Shown: positions 29,614 to 39,858, counted from the first letter of the stretch. The stretch is 64,000 bases of DNA from an uncultured Lachnospiraceae bacterium (GCA_947245585.1 CAMXPV010000008.1:1-64000), one strand, 5' to 3'. Numbers and translations: made by a program. The notes: a model not told the origin generated them from the letters alone.

Positions 29614-31729
29614 CTACGCTGATCTCCACACAAGATTTTCCCGAAAGCGCCGCCGTGCGCGGATCCGGCTGTCCGGTTCCCACATAGAGACGGTACTTTC
29701 CGCTGCCCTTTACGTGCTCTCCCTCCTCGTTCACCACAAGAAACGCATCGCCGGACACCGCGATCTCCAACTCCTTCTCCTCCCCTGCCGCGAGAAAAAC
29801 CCGCGCAAAGGCGCATAGACTGTGATTTGGCACGGCAAAAGGCGATTTCAGATCTTTCACATATATCTGCACCACATCTCCCGTCGCTGCACTTCCGGTA
29901 TTTTTGACCGTCGCACGCACAAGGGCCGCTCCCGTATCCGCATCTCTTGAAGCGATAACCGCACGCTCCACCCTCACGTCACCGTAAGTCAGACCGTACC
30001 CGAAGGGATAGAGCGCCTCCCCTTCCATATAGCGGTATGTCCTGCCCTTCATGGAATAGTCCTCAAAGGGCGGCAATTCCTGTACGGAACGGTAAAAGGT
30101 AACGGGCAGTTTCCCGGATGGAGACGCATCCCCGAAAAGAAGATCCGCCACGGCCTTCCCTCCCCTTGCGCCGGGATACCACAGCTGCAGCACCGCCGCC
30201 GCCTTTTCCTGCGCCAGGGAAAGATCCATCGCGCTGCCTGTCATCAGACAGACAATCACCGGTTTGCCCACGGCGAGCACAGCCTCCATCAAGTCCATCT
30301 GGCACTTGGGCAGGCCCAGGTCCGGTTTGTCACCGGCCGCATAACTGTTGCCCGTGTCCCCCTGCTCCCCCTCCAGGGTCTCGTTTAACCCAAGACAGAG
30401 CACCACCACGTCGCTGTGCCTGGCCACCGCCACCGCCTCCGCAATGCGGTCGTTTGCCAGTGCCAGATTTTCCACACGATCCTTAAATAGATGGGAACCC
30501 TCCGAATACAAAACTCTCCCATTATGTCCGACTTTATCCTGTATTCCCTCCAAAACAGTAATATATCGGGAAGAAGTTCCGTGATAATTTCCAACTAACG
30601 CCTCCCGGCTGTTGGCGTTTGGCCCGATCACGCCGATGGTCTGTCCCGACGAAATTTGTAAGGGAAGAACGCCGTCATTTTTGAGCAGCACCACCGCTTC
30701 CCTGGTCATCTGCTCCGCCAACGCCAGATGCTCCTCACACTCTACTTTTTCATAGGGAATCTGATCGTAATCGCTCCCGTCAAAGAGCCCCAACAGATAC
30801 CTCGCGGTAAAAGCCCTCACAGCCGCCTCCGTGATCTCTTCCTCCGTCACCAATCCATCCTTTAGCGCCTGCAATAAATGGAGATAGGTCACGCCGCAGT
30901 TGATGTCACAGCCATTTTTCAAAGCCAATGCCGCAGATTCCTCCATGGTATGGGTCACCATATGATTTTCATGGAAATCCTTGATCGCCCAGCAGTCCGA
31001 CACAAAATGGCCCTGAAAGCCCCACTCTTTTCGCAAAATCTCCTGAATCAGCGTATGGCTTCCACAGCAGGGTTCCCCGTTGGTACGATTGTAGGCTCCC
31101 ATCACGGCCTCCACATCCGCCTCCTGCACGCAGGCCTTGAAAGCCGGCAGATAGGTCTCCGCCATATCCTTTTTGGACGCTGTCGCGTTAAATTCATGGC
31201 GCAATGCTTCCGGCCCGGAATGCACCGCAAAGTGCTTTGCGCAGGCGGCGGATTTCAACATTTCCTCATCCTCTCCCTGCAGCCCCTCCACATAGGCCAC
31301 GCCCAGTCTGGCAGTCAGGTAAGGATCCTCCCCATAGGTCTCCTGTCCCCTGCCCCATCTGGGATCCCTGAATATGTTTACATTGGGCGACCAGAACGTC
31401 AGTCCCTTATAGATATCCCTGTCGCTCTGCGCCGAAAACGCGTTATACTTCGCACGCCCCTCTGTGGCTGCCACATCGCCGGCCTTATGTATCAGTTCCG
31501 GATCAAAGGAGGCCGCCATGCCGACCGCCTGCGGAAAGCTAGTTGCCACACCGGCTCTCGCCACACCGTGCAGCGCTTCTCCCCACCAGTTATAAGCCGG
31601 AATCCCCAGCCTTTCTATGGCCGGCGCGTCGTAGCGAAGCTGGGAGGCCCTCTCTTCCACCGTCATCTTACCAACCAATTCCTTTGCCCGCTCTCTCGCC
31701 TTCGCTCTGGCCTTGTCTCTTTTTATCAT
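29603..31729 (-). CDS. Glycoside hydrolase family 3
   Basis: YNWWGEALHGVARAGVATSFPQAVGMAASFD; GFQGHFVSDCWAIKDFHENH; C-terminal FnIII-like domain. Confidence 0.93.
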   Translation of the reverse strand: MIKRDKARAKARERAKELVGKMTVEERASQLRYDAPAIERLGIPAYNWWGEALHGVARAGVATSFPQAVGMAASFDPELIHKAGDVAATEGRAKYNAFSAQSDRDIYKGLTFWSPNVNIFRDPRWGRGQETYGEDPYLTARLGVAYVEGLQGEDEEMLKSAACAKHFAVHSGPEALRHEFNATASKKDMAETYLPAFKACVQEADVEAVMGAYNRTNGEPCCGSHTLIQEILRKEWGFQGHFVSDCWAIKDFHENHMVTHTMEESAALALKNGCDINCGVTYLHLLQALKDGLVTEEEITEAAVRAFTARYLLGLFDGSDYDQIPYEKVECEEHLALAEQMTREAVVLLKNDGVLPLQISSGQTIGVIGPNANSREALVGNYHGTSSRYITVLEGIQDKVGHNGRVLYSEGSHLFKDRVENLALANDRIAEAVAVARHSDVVVLCLGLNETLEGEQGDTGNSYAAGDKPDLGLPKCQMDLMEAVLAVGKPVIVCLMTGSAMDLSLAQEKAAAVLQLWYPGARGGKAVADLLFGDASPSGKLPVTFYRSVQELPPFEDYSMKGRTYRYMEGEALYPFGYGLTYGDVRVERAVIASRDADTGAALVRATVKNTGSAATGDVVQIYVKDLKSPFAVPNHSLCAFARVFLAAGEEKELEIAVSGDAFLVVNEEGEHVKGSGKYRLYVGTGQPDPRTAALSGKSCVEISVDEE

Positions 31730-31753
31730 ATTCTTCTTTCCTTCCCGCATTCT

Positions 31754-32596
31754 TTAACCCTTCACCGCACCCGCTGTCAGGCCGTCAACAATTTGGTTAC
31801 TAAACATACAGTATACCACGATGGTCGGAATAATCGCAATTACAATCGCGGCAAACATTTGCGAATAATTCGTATTATACGGTCCCACGAATTTTGACAG
31901 GGAAACCGGCAGTGTCTTTTTATTATCGTCCGAGATAAATACCATCGCCAAAAGCAGCTCGTTCCAGTTCGCCACGAATGTCATCAGGCCCGTCACGAAA
32001 AGTCCGGTTCTCGAGAGCGGCAGCGCGATATGGGTAAAGGAGCGGTAAATGGAACAGCCGTCGATGCAGGCCGACTCAAACAATTCGTTTGGCAGGCTCT
32101 GGAAAAATCCTGTCATGATAAAAATCGTAATAGGAAGCGACAGTGTCAGGTACGGCAGAATCAGACCCGTCAGGCTGTTTGTCAGATGCATTTTGGAAAA
32201 CCGGGTAAATACCGGAATCAAAATACAGTGCACCGGAATCATCATACCCGTAAGAAAGTAAGTCATCATCGCCCCCGACAGTTTCCACCGCATCCTGCCG
32301 ATGGCAAAGGCCGCCATGGAACCCACAAGCAGACAAAGCAGCAGGGTGACACCGCAGACGATCGCGGAGTTCAAGGTCGCCACACCCAACTTGCCCGCCG
32401 TCCATGCAAAGCTATAGTTTTCAATCATCAGATGCTCCGGCAGCGCCCACGGCGAGACAAAGAGCGTCTTATCGTCTTTCAGCGAAACATAAATGACCCA
32501 CAACAAAGGCAGTAAATAGACCACAGCCAAAATTGACAGGAATACATAGATCACCTTCGTCGAAATTTTAGATTTCTTTTTTCCTGATTTACTCAT
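31754..32596 (-). CDS. Carbohydrate ABC transporter permease (MalG type)
   Basis: Six TM helices; ESACIDGCSIYRSFTHIALPLSRTGL. Confidence 0.92.
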   Translation of the reverse strand: MSKSGKKKSKISTKVIYVFLSILAVVYLLPLLWVIYVSLKDDKTLFVSPWALPEHLMIENYSFAWTAGKLGVATLNSAIVCGVTLLLCLLVGSMAAFAIGRMRWKLSGAMMTYFLTGMMIPVHCILIPVFTRFSKMHLTNSLTGLILPYLTLSLPITIFIMTGFFQSLPNELFESACIDGCSIYRSFTHIALPLSRTGLFVTGLMTFVANWNELLLAMVFISDDNKKTLPVSLSKFVGPYNTNYSQMFAAIVIAIIPTIVVYCMFSNQIVDGLTAGAVKG

Positions 32597-32611
32597 TTTC
32601 AGCCGCCTCCC

Positions 32612-33499
32612 TTACATTTCGTAATTGTCAACTTTGACAAACTTATTGATGATAAACGTCACGATCAGACAAAGTACCAGAAGAATGGTGCCGATCGCAC
32701 TGGCATAACCGTACTTAAAATACTTGAAACCCTGCTGATACAGATGGGTCGCCAACACATCCGTCATGTGGTTGGGACCGCCCTCCGTCATGTTGAAGAT
32801 CAGGTCAAAGAATTTCAGCGAGCCGATGGCGTTTAAGGACATGGCCGTGGCCACCATGGGCCGGATCAGCGGCAGCGTGATATAGCGGAAGGACTGCGCC
32901 TTCGTGCACCCGTCTATGTAAGACGCCTCGTAGAGAGAATTGCTGATCCCCGAAATCTGCGCCATGTAAAGCATCATAGACTGACCCACATACTGCCACA
33001 AAGAAACCGAAGCGATCACCCACATCGGAAGGATGATAAAGCCTTTGGTGTCCATCAGCCAAAGCGGTCCCTTTATGCCAAACTGCGCGAGCACCTGATT
33101 GATGCCAAGCTTCGGCGTAAAGACAAACATCCACAAAAGTCCCAGCGCTGCGGACGACAGCACGCAGGGCAGATAGTACACGTTCTTAAAGAAGTCCCGG
33201 CCCTTTTTGATATTGGTCAGAAGCGCCGCCAGAACCAAACCTGCTATCAACTGCGTCACCACGGAAAAGATCAGGAAAAACATGGAGTTTTTCAAAGCGA
33301 TCTTCATGGTTCTGTCTATGGTAAACAGTTGTCTGTAATTTTCAAATCCAATAAATTTCGGTTTTGTCAATGCGTTATACTCACAAAACGAATAATAAAC
33401 CGACTGACAGATCGGGATAAACAAAACAAAGGTAAATAACAAAAATGCCGGTGCAACAAATACAAAGATTGCTTTTTTGTCACGTAATAATTTGTCCAT
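32612..33499 (-). CDS. Sugar ABC transporter permease (MalF type)
   Basis: MDKLLRDKKAIFVFVAPAFLLF; YEASYIDGCTKAQSFRYITLPLIRPMV. Confidence 0.92.
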   Translation of the reverse strand: MDKLLRDKKAIFVFVAPAFLLFTFVLFIPICQSVYYSFCEYNALTKPKFIGFENYRQLFTIDRTMKIALKNSMFFLIFSVVTQLIAGLVLAALLTNIKKGRDFFKNVYYLPCVLSSAALGLLWMFVFTPKLGINQVLAQFGIKGPLWLMDTKGFIILPMWVIASVSLWQYVGQSMMLYMAQISGISNSLYEASYIDGCTKAQSFRYITLPLIRPMVATAMSLNAIGSLKFFDLIFNMTEGGPNHMTDVLATHLYQQGFKYFKYGYASAIGTILLVLCLIVTFIINKFVKVDNYEM

Positions 33500-33525
33500 A
33501 CACACCTCCGGAATTTTAGAAAAAT

Positions 33526-33551
33526 GCAGGATTGGATTGCTCCAATCCTGC
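33526..33551 (-). terminator. Hairpin between SBP and permease genes (attenuator or 3' stabiliser)
   Basis: gcaggattgga-ttgc-tccaatcctgc (11-bp perfect stem), followed on the minus strand by ATTTTTC. Confidence 0.6.
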
Positions 33552-33576
33552 GTGGGTAAATTCACATCATGTTAAA

Positions 33577-34986
33577 TTACTTGTTCCAAACGTTGTTCTT
33601 GTAGAAATCTTCCAGTGAAGCAAGGCCGTCCTCCACAGGCGTTCCCAGATAGATGGAAACCATGGTGTCATCGAAGAATGCGCCTGCCTCTGTGGTTGCC
33701 ATGGACTCGTTGTAGAAGCCAAAGGTGGACTTCGCGTTTCCGAATACGTCCATTACATATGCAAGCTGTGCCGGAGCCTTGGTCGCGTCATACTCAACGG
33801 TGGTTACCGGAATCTTGCCGCCTACCTCTGCGGTGTACTTCTGCGCCGTATCGTCGGTAAAATATTTCATGAAAGCGATGACCGCATCGGGATGAGCCGT
33901 CGTTGCGCTCATTGCCAGACTGTCGGACTTCGCGATCACCCTGCCGTCGGTGCCGGGGAATGCGAACACGCCACACTTGCCCTCAAAATCAGGGTTTGCA
34001 CCGTTGATCTGTGCAATCGCCCAGGAACCCTGAATCAGCATAGCCGCCTCTTCATTATAGAAGTTCGCCGTAGCCACATCGTTGGTATCGCCTGCCGCCG
34101 TGGGCTGGAAATACTGGGAAATCTCCACCAGCTTGTTGGTCGCGCTCACCACCTTGGGATCAAGCCAGGAAGCGGAACCACTGTCAATCGCCGCAAGGTC
34201 TACACCCTCGGAATCACAGAGGTAACCTGCCAACATGGATAAGCACCATGCGGTACCTGCAGAAATGGTCAACGGTGTGTAACCTGCGCCCTGCAGCTTC
34301 TCGCAGGCATCTAACATACCCTGCCAGTCAGTGGGCATCGTGGTAATGCCTGCCGCCTCAAACATCTCGGTATTATAGAACACGCATGCCGCCGCAATGT
34401 TCAAAGGCACTGCGTAAATTTTGCCGTCGTAGGTCTGTTGGGAAAAAGCGCCCTCGCCGCCGTTAAAAGTATCAATCCAACCGTCAGCCTTGATATACTC
34501 TGTCAAGTCAGCCGCTACACCGGGCTCTACATAGACATCCAGATTCGGGCCAGGGCTTACGATGAAGCAGTCCGGCGTCTCTCCTGCCGCCACCAGAGCA
34601 TTCAGCTTCGCGTAATACTCTTCCAGGTTGGTCGTCACCACATTCACATGATACTTGCCTTCGTAATCTTTGTTGAACCGCTCCACGGTGTCCTTGTAGC
34701 CGATGGAAATCAAGTCTTCCGTCGCGTTCAAGTCATCCCAGAACATCCATGTGATTTCTTCCACATCGCCGCTCGCCGCAGAATCCGCTGCCGGCGCTTC
34801 TGCCTCTGCGCTGCCGCCATCCGCCGCCGGAGCACTCTCTGTACTGCCACCGTCTGCAGCCGGTGCGCTCTCTGTACTGCCACCGTCTGCAGCCGGTGCG
34901 CTCTCTGTCCCGCCACCGCCGCAGCCGGCCAATACAGATGCAATCATAGCCGTGCTGAGCAAAACCGATAATACTTTCTTTTTCAT
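33577..34986 (-). CDS. Extracellular sugar-binding lipoprotein
   Basis: Lipobox MIASVLAGCGGG; AADGGSTESAP linker repeats; SBP_bac_1-like body. Confidence 0.92.
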   Translation of the reverse strand: MKKKVLSVLLSTAMIASVLAGCGGGGTESAPAADGGSTESAPAADGGSTESAPAADGGSAEAEAPAADSAASGDVEEITWMFWDDLNATEDLISIGYKDTVERFNKDYEGKYHVNVVTTNLEEYYAKLNALVAAGETPDCFIVSPGPNLDVYVEPGVAADLTEYIKADGWIDTFNGGEGAFSQQTYDGKIYAVPLNIAAACVFYNTEMFEAAGITTMPTDWQGMLDACEKLQGAGYTPLTISAGTAWCLSMLAGYLCDSEGVDLAAIDSGSASWLDPKVVSATNKLVEISQYFQPTAAGDTNDVATANFYNEEAAMLIQGSWAIAQINGANPDFEGKCGVFAFPGTDGRVIAKSDSLAMSATTAHPDAVIAFMKYFTDDTAQKYTAEVGGKIPVTTVEYDATKAPAQLAYVMDVFGNAKSTFGFYNESMATTEAGAFFDDTMVSIYLGTPVEDGLASLEDFYKNNVWNK

Positions 34987-35070
34987 GTATTCTCCTCCCT
35001 TACATTTAATTGTTAACTCTTAGTTACAAATACAGTATAGCAAGTCATGTCCTTTTCTTCTTTTTAATAG

Positions 35071-35316
35071 TTGCTTTGTGTGTATCAAAAATTGCTATTA
35101 TTCCACTTCTTGCTATGGGTAATTTGTCTTTATTTTATATAAATATAAAATATTTTATGGCATTTTTACCGCATTTATATTGCGTATTATCATATTTTGT
35201 GCTAAAAGCATCTGTTTTCTATTCTTTTTTGTGAGTTTTTGTGATATAATAAATCCGTCAAAAAGCAATTTTTAGAAATCGAATAGCAATTTTTGATTAT
35301 TGATAGCAATTTTTGA
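35071..35316. repeat. Divergent array of AGCAATTTTTGA-type elements, probable operators
   Basis: Direct copies AGCAATTTTTAG (35264), AGCAATTTTTGA (35285) and AGCAATTTTTGA (35305), spaced 21 and 20 bp. Exact inverted copy TCAAAAATTGCT (35085-35096), with partial TTGCT copies at 35071 and 35110. Confidence 0.65.
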
Positions 35317-35367
35317 CAATTGCATATATAAACCCAGGCAAACAGGAGAGAAAGGACACCCACGCTT

Positions 35368-36267
35368 ATGATCGAAATGTTAAACGGCATCAAGGAGACG
35401 GTCCTCTACAAGGACATCGAAGGCTTTAAGCTCCATGACAACACTGACTATGAAGCCTACCCGTCCCACTGGCACACTCCCATTGAGATTATCATGCCCA
35501 TCGAAAATGATTACGAGGTCGCCGACAAAAACGAATCCTACATACTGCATGAAGGCGATATTCTACTCATCAACTCCGGTGTGGTTCACGGTATGCCCTC
35601 CGTGATCCGCGGGGAACGGCTGATTCTTCAGGTGGATATTTCCATGCTCCACAATGTGGCGGAAATCGAATCCACCCTCTCCACCATCCCCCAGCTTCTG
35701 CTGCTCACCGCCGAAAACGCGCCGGCCATCCATGAGCGGCTCAAAGAACTGATGTTGGAAATTTATCAGGAATATTTTGGCGATTCCATCCTGATCAGTG
35801 CCGCCATCTACTTTAGGGTGATCGAAATGCTTGTGTTGGTGGGCCGGGAATACACCGGTATGCGAAACAATTACGACTCCGCTTTCTCAAAGCAGAAAGA
35901 ACACACCGAAAAGTTTATGATGGTCTGCAATTATATTCATGAGCACTGCACGGAAGATCTTTGCCTCGATGACGTGGCTGATCTTGCCGGATTCAGCAAA
36001 TATCATTTCAGCAGACTGTTTAAAAACTTTACCGGACTGTCCTTCTATAAATACCTGAACAAAAAGAGGATCGAGCAGGCGGAAAAACTGTTGGTGGATC
36101 CCGCTTTGTCCATCACTGAAGTGGCCCTGCAGTCAGGGTTTTCCAGTCTCTCCGCCTTTATCAGAATGTTTAAGCTGATCAAGGACTGCACCCCCACCGA
36201 ATTCCGCGGTCTCTATGAGATGGGCCCTTGCTGCTATCCCTTTTCCTCCTCCGCACAGAGCCATTAA
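35368..36267 (+). CDS. AraC family regulator with N-terminal cupin domain
   Basis: C-terminal HEHCTEDLCLDDVADLAGFSKYHFSRLFKNFTGLSFYKYLNKKRIEQAEKLL. Confidence 0.94.
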   Translation: MIEMLNGIKETVLYKDIEGFKLHDNTDYEAYPSHWHTPIEIIMPIENDYEVADKNESYILHEGDILLINSGVVHGMPSVIRGERLILQVDISMLHNVAEIESTLSTIPQLLLLTAENAPAIHERLKELMLEIYQEYFGDSILISAAIYFRVIEMLVLVGREYTGMRNNYDSAFSKQKEHTEKFMMVCNYIHEHCTEDLCLDDVADLAGFSKYHFSRLFKNFTGLSFYKYLNKKRIEQAEKLLVDPALSITEVALQSGFSSLSAFIRMFKLIKDCTPTEFRGLYEMGPCCYPFSSSAQSH

Positions 36268-37667
36268 TGCGTCAGCATCTCCTCTATAAAAATTCCGTAT
36301 CCCTTTGTGGAATCGTTCACCAGCACGTGTGTGACAGCCCCTGCCAACTTACCATTCTGGATGATGGGGCTGCCGCTCATCCCCTGGATAATCCCCCCTG
36401 TCAGGGTCAAAAGCTTCTCATCAATCACGCGAATCACGATCCCCCGGTTGACATTCTCATGTTCCAAATTAACCTCCACGATCTCCACATCATAAAACTC
36501 CGGCTCTCCCGAGACGGAGCAGATGATCTGCGCTGGGCCCATCGTAATTTCCTGCTTAAGCGCAATCGGAATGGGATCATAGACAGAATTTTCCAGAAGC
36601 GTCTCATCGCAGACGCCAAAAATCCCCTCCGCCGTGTTTTCCGTAATCTCCCCGATCACATTTTCGCTGTCATACTCAATGTATCCCGTCAATTCGCCGG
36701 GTGCGCCGTTGGCGCCTCTGGTAATGCCCACAATCTCCGTCTTGTAAAGCGTTCCCTCTTCCAAATTCATCAGAATGGAGGTGTCCACATCGTTAATCCC
36801 ATGTCCCAACGCGCCAAAAGTGCTGTCGGTGCCCTCATAGGTCATTGTGCCAATTCCCTGCGCGTTATCCCTGATCCAGATCCCCAGTTTCCACTCTTCC
36901 ATGCGGTTTTTTCCGGCATTTATCATAACATCTGTTATTTCATCGTTTCTCCTGATGGTCAGAATCATGTCCTCTCCCTCGGAAGCCTCCACCATACTGA
37001 TAAACTGTTTCTTGTTTTCCACCGTCTCGCCATTGCTCTTTAAGATATAATCGCCCTTTTGCAGCACATATTTGGCCGGCGATATGGCATCTCCCTCGCT
37101 GTTTTCAAACTCGCCGATACCCACCACCAACACGCCGTCCGTCTTCACATAAATGCCAATGGGAAGCCCCGAGGGAATCAGCAGTTTGTCCTGAATCACT
37201 TCAATATCTACATTTTTATAGGGAAGTACGCCAAATAATTTCAGATCCATCTGATAGGCATCTATCTCATTTGCCCTCAATTTTACGGTATGGGCAAAGT
37301 CAACATGAATGCTCTTTGCCTTCCCACTCTCCCCGGCCAAAAGGTAAGCGTCCTCCTCGGGCACATCCGTCACGGATGCCACCGGAGCCACCTCCTGCGG
37401 CACACGGTAAATTTCTCCCGATACCGGAACCCGAAAATCAAACTCCTGCTCTACACCGGCACGAATTTTGATCTTGGACGGGATCTTATCCAAATAGGAA
37501 AAATACATAGTCAAAAAGAGCGCCATCACCCCCGCCAAAAGCAGCATCCATAAAAAAATTCTGTATTTTTTCTCCTGTTTTTCTGTCATATATATCGCAT
37601 TATCCACTCTTCCATCCTCGCCTTCCATCTGTATCCAAAACAAAATCCAAAACAAAAGGACATACAT
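36264..37667 (-). CDS. spoIVB: SpoIVB peptidase
   Basis: PDZ region; TMTYEGTDSTFGALGHGINDVDTS; IIQGMSGSPIIQNGKLAGAVTHVLVNDSTKGYGIFIEEML. Confidence 0.95.
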   Translation of the reverse strand: MYVLLFWILFWIQMEGEDGRVDNAIYMTEKQEKKYRIFLWMLLLAGVMALFLTMYFSYLDKIPSKIKIRAGVEQEFDFRVPVSGEIYRVPQEVAPVASVTDVPEEDAYLLAGESGKAKSIHVDFAHTVKLRANEIDAYQMDLKLFGVLPYKNVDIEVIQDKLLIPSGLPIGIYVKTDGVLVVGIGEFENSEGDAISPAKYVLQKGDYILKSNGETVENKKQFISMVEASEGEDMILTIRRNDEITDVMINAGKNRMEEWKLGIWIRDNAQGIGTMTYEGTDSTFGALGHGINDVDTSILMNLEEGTLYKTEIVGITRGANGAPGELTGYIEYDSENVIGEITENTAEGIFGVCDETLLENSVYDPIPIALKQEITMGPAQIICSVSGEPEFYDVEIVEVNLEHENVNRGIVIRVIDEKLLTLTGGIIQGMSGSPIIQNGKLAGAVTHVLVNDSTKGYGIFIEEMLTH

Positions 37668-37683
37668 TATAGTATGTCCCTTT
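37654..37683 (-). terminator. Hairpin terminator-like element after recN
   Basis: ggacatac-attata-gtatgtcc flanked by A- and T-runs. Confidence 0.55.
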
Positions 37684-37706
37684 TAGTATGCGAAGAATCT
37701 ATTTTT

Positions 37707-39386
37707 TTATTGCTTATTTTTTTCTGCCAATTCTTTCATTTCCTCGGCATTTTTTAAAGCGCTCTCTGTAATCGTGTCGCCTCCCAGCATTCTCGCCAGT
37801 TCTTCCACGCTCTCCTTTTTGTCAAGCGCCCGAATCCCTGTAATGGAGCGGTTGTCCACCACCTGCTTCTCTATCATATAGTGGGTGTCCGCCATGGCCG
37901 CAATCTGGGGCAGGTGGGTGATACAGATCAACTGATGCCCTTTCCCGAGAATCCCCATTTTTTCTGATACTTTCCATGCGGTCCTCCCGCTGATGCCCGC
38001 ATCGATCTCATCAAAAATCAGCGTTTCAATCTCGTCCTTGTCCGCAAGCACCGTCTTGAGCGCCAACATAATGCGGGAAAGTTCCCCGCCGCTTGCCACC
38101 TGCGAAAGTTCCCTGACCGGCTCGCCGGGATTGGTGGAGATCAGAAAGACGATCTGATCGAACCCGTTTTCTCCCAACCTGGATGTCTCTGCGTCCACCT
38201 GAATCTCAAAGACCGCCTGTTCAAAATTGAGATCGGAAAGCGCCTGTCTCATCTGGTCTGCCAACGTTTTGGCATTTTTCACGCGAAGATCGGAAATTTC
38301 CTTTGCAAGCCGCAGCGCTTTCTCCTCAAGCGCCGCCGTCTCTTTGGAAAGCGCAGCCCTGTATGCGTCATAGTCCTGATATTTTTCTATGATTTCCTGC
38401 GCCCGCGCCTGATATTCCTGAATCTCCTCCACAGTGTTTCCATATTTTGACTTTAAATGATTGATTTGGTTTAAACGCTCCTGCGTCTGTTCAAATCTGC
38501 CTGCATCGAATTCCAATTCTGAGAGATATTCTGCCATCTCCCTGTTATAATCATTCAAAAGAGCGTCTATATCCAGAAGCTGCCTCTCATAATCCTGCAA
38601 TGTCTCATCGTAGGCAGATACCGTTTTGATCTCCCTGATGGCTCTGGCGATGGCGCTGCCCGCCCCGCTGTCCTCATAACCGCAAAGACCATGGACATTA
38701 ACAGCCGCCTCTCTGATCTTTCTGGCATTCCCCATTTTCCGGTATGCCTTCTCAACTTCCTCATCCTCACCCGGCATAAGCGCCGCTTCCTCAATCTCCC
38801 TGCACTCAAATTCCGCGAGGGAAAACTCTCTTTTCCGGGTCTCCTCATCCACTTCACTCTCGGACAATTCCCTCTTCTTCTCCCGGTACTGCCCGTAAAT
38901 ATCCCGAAGTATTTCTTTTTTCCCCGCAAGCGCCGGCCCCGCATAGGCATCCAGAATCTCCAGCTGCCTTGCCGCCTTTAACAGCGACTGGTGCTCGTGT
39001 TGTCCATGAATATCGATCAGGATATCCGCCAACTGTCGAAGCTGTCTGGCCGTCACCGTCTCCCCGCAGACTTTACACTGGCTGCGGTTTTCCATAATCT
39101 TTCTCTGGAGAATGACCTGCCCCTCCTCAACGGGCAGTTCCAACTCCTGTACCGCCCTGATCTGTGCCGGATCTTCCAGAGAAAAAACAAGCTCCACCAG
39201 TCCATACTCGGCCCCCGACCGAATCATGTCCTTATCTGCTTTGGCTCCCAACGCCAGATTGATGGAACCGATTATGATGGATTTACCCGCTCCCGTCTCC
39301 CCGGTAAGAATATTGAGCCCGGCGCCAAAGGTGACTTCCGTCTCATCAATCAGCGCCAGATTTTTCACATGTAAACTCTGTAACAT
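37707..39386 (-). CDS. recN: DNA repair protein RecN
   Basis: MLQSLHVKNLALIDETEVTFGAGLNILTGETGAGKSIII; QVASGGELSRIMLALK. Confidence 0.97.
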   Translation of the reverse strand: MLQSLHVKNLALIDETEVTFGAGLNILTGETGAGKSIIIGSINLALGAKADKDMIRSGAEYGLVELVFSLEDPAQIRAVQELELPVEEGQVILQRKIMENRSQCKVCGETVTARQLRQLADILIDIHGQHEHQSLLKAARQLEILDAYAGPALAGKKEILRDIYGQYREKKRELSESEVDEETRKREFSLAEFECREIEEAALMPGEDEEVEKAYRKMGNARKIREAAVNVHGLCGYEDSGAGSAIARAIREIKTVSAYDETLQDYERQLLDIDALLNDYNREMAEYLSELEFDAGRFEQTQERLNQINHLKSKYGNTVEEIQEYQARAQEIIEKYQDYDAYRAALSKETAALEEKALRLAKEISDLRVKNAKTLADQMRQALSDLNFEQAVFEIQVDAETSRLGENGFDQIVFLISTNPGEPVRELSQVASGGELSRIMLALKTVLADKDEIETLIFDEIDAGISGRTAWKVSEKMGILGKGHQLICITHLPQIAAMADTHYMIEKQVVDNRSITGIRALDKKESVEELARMLGGDTITESALKNAEEMKELAEKNKQ

Positions 39387-39387
39387 T

Positions 39388-39837
39388 TCACCCCACCATC
39401 CTGCCGATCTTTTCCATCACGACTCTGGCATCCTGTACGCTGCGCATCGCCATCATCACCGTATTATCCCCGGCAATGCACCCTACGATCTCCTCTATCT
39501 TCATATCGTCCACAGCGGCCGCCACAGCCATTGCCATGCCGGACACCGTCTTTAACACCAAAAGATTTTGTGCCAAATCCATCGACACATACCCTTCTTT
39601 GAGCACTCTCGCATACTTGTCGCCCAGATGGCTCTCCTCCACGTCAAAGGCAACATACTTTTGTCTGCCCCTGCCATTGGGAATCTTGGAAAGCTTCAGT
39701 TCCCGGATATCTCTGGAGACGGTAGCCTGGGTAACCTCATAACCGTCGGCACGCAGGCGGTCCACCAGTTCCTCCTGCGTTTCCACCTCGTACTGTGTAA
39801 TCAGATCTATAATTTTCTCATGTCTCTTCTTTTTCAT
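39388..39837 (-). CDS. argR: Arginine repressor ArgR
   Basis: KKKRHEKIIDLITQYEVETQEELVDRLRADGYEVTQATVSRDIRELKL. Confidence 0.95.
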   Translation of the reverse strand: MKKKRHEKIIDLITQYEVETQEELVDRLRADGYEVTQATVSRDIRELKLSKIPNGRGRQKYVAFDVEESHLGDKYARVLKEGYVSMDLAQNLLVLKTVSGMAMAVAAAVDDMKIEEIVGCIAGDNTVMMAMRSVQDARVVMEKIGRMVG

Positions 39838-39858
39838 AGCGCGTCCGAAACCCCTTCT

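Noticed and set aside
34800-34920. Tandem 33-bp repeat as a mobile or regulatory repeat
   Set aside because: It encodes the AADGGSTESAP flexible linker after the lipoprotein anchor, common in binding proteins.
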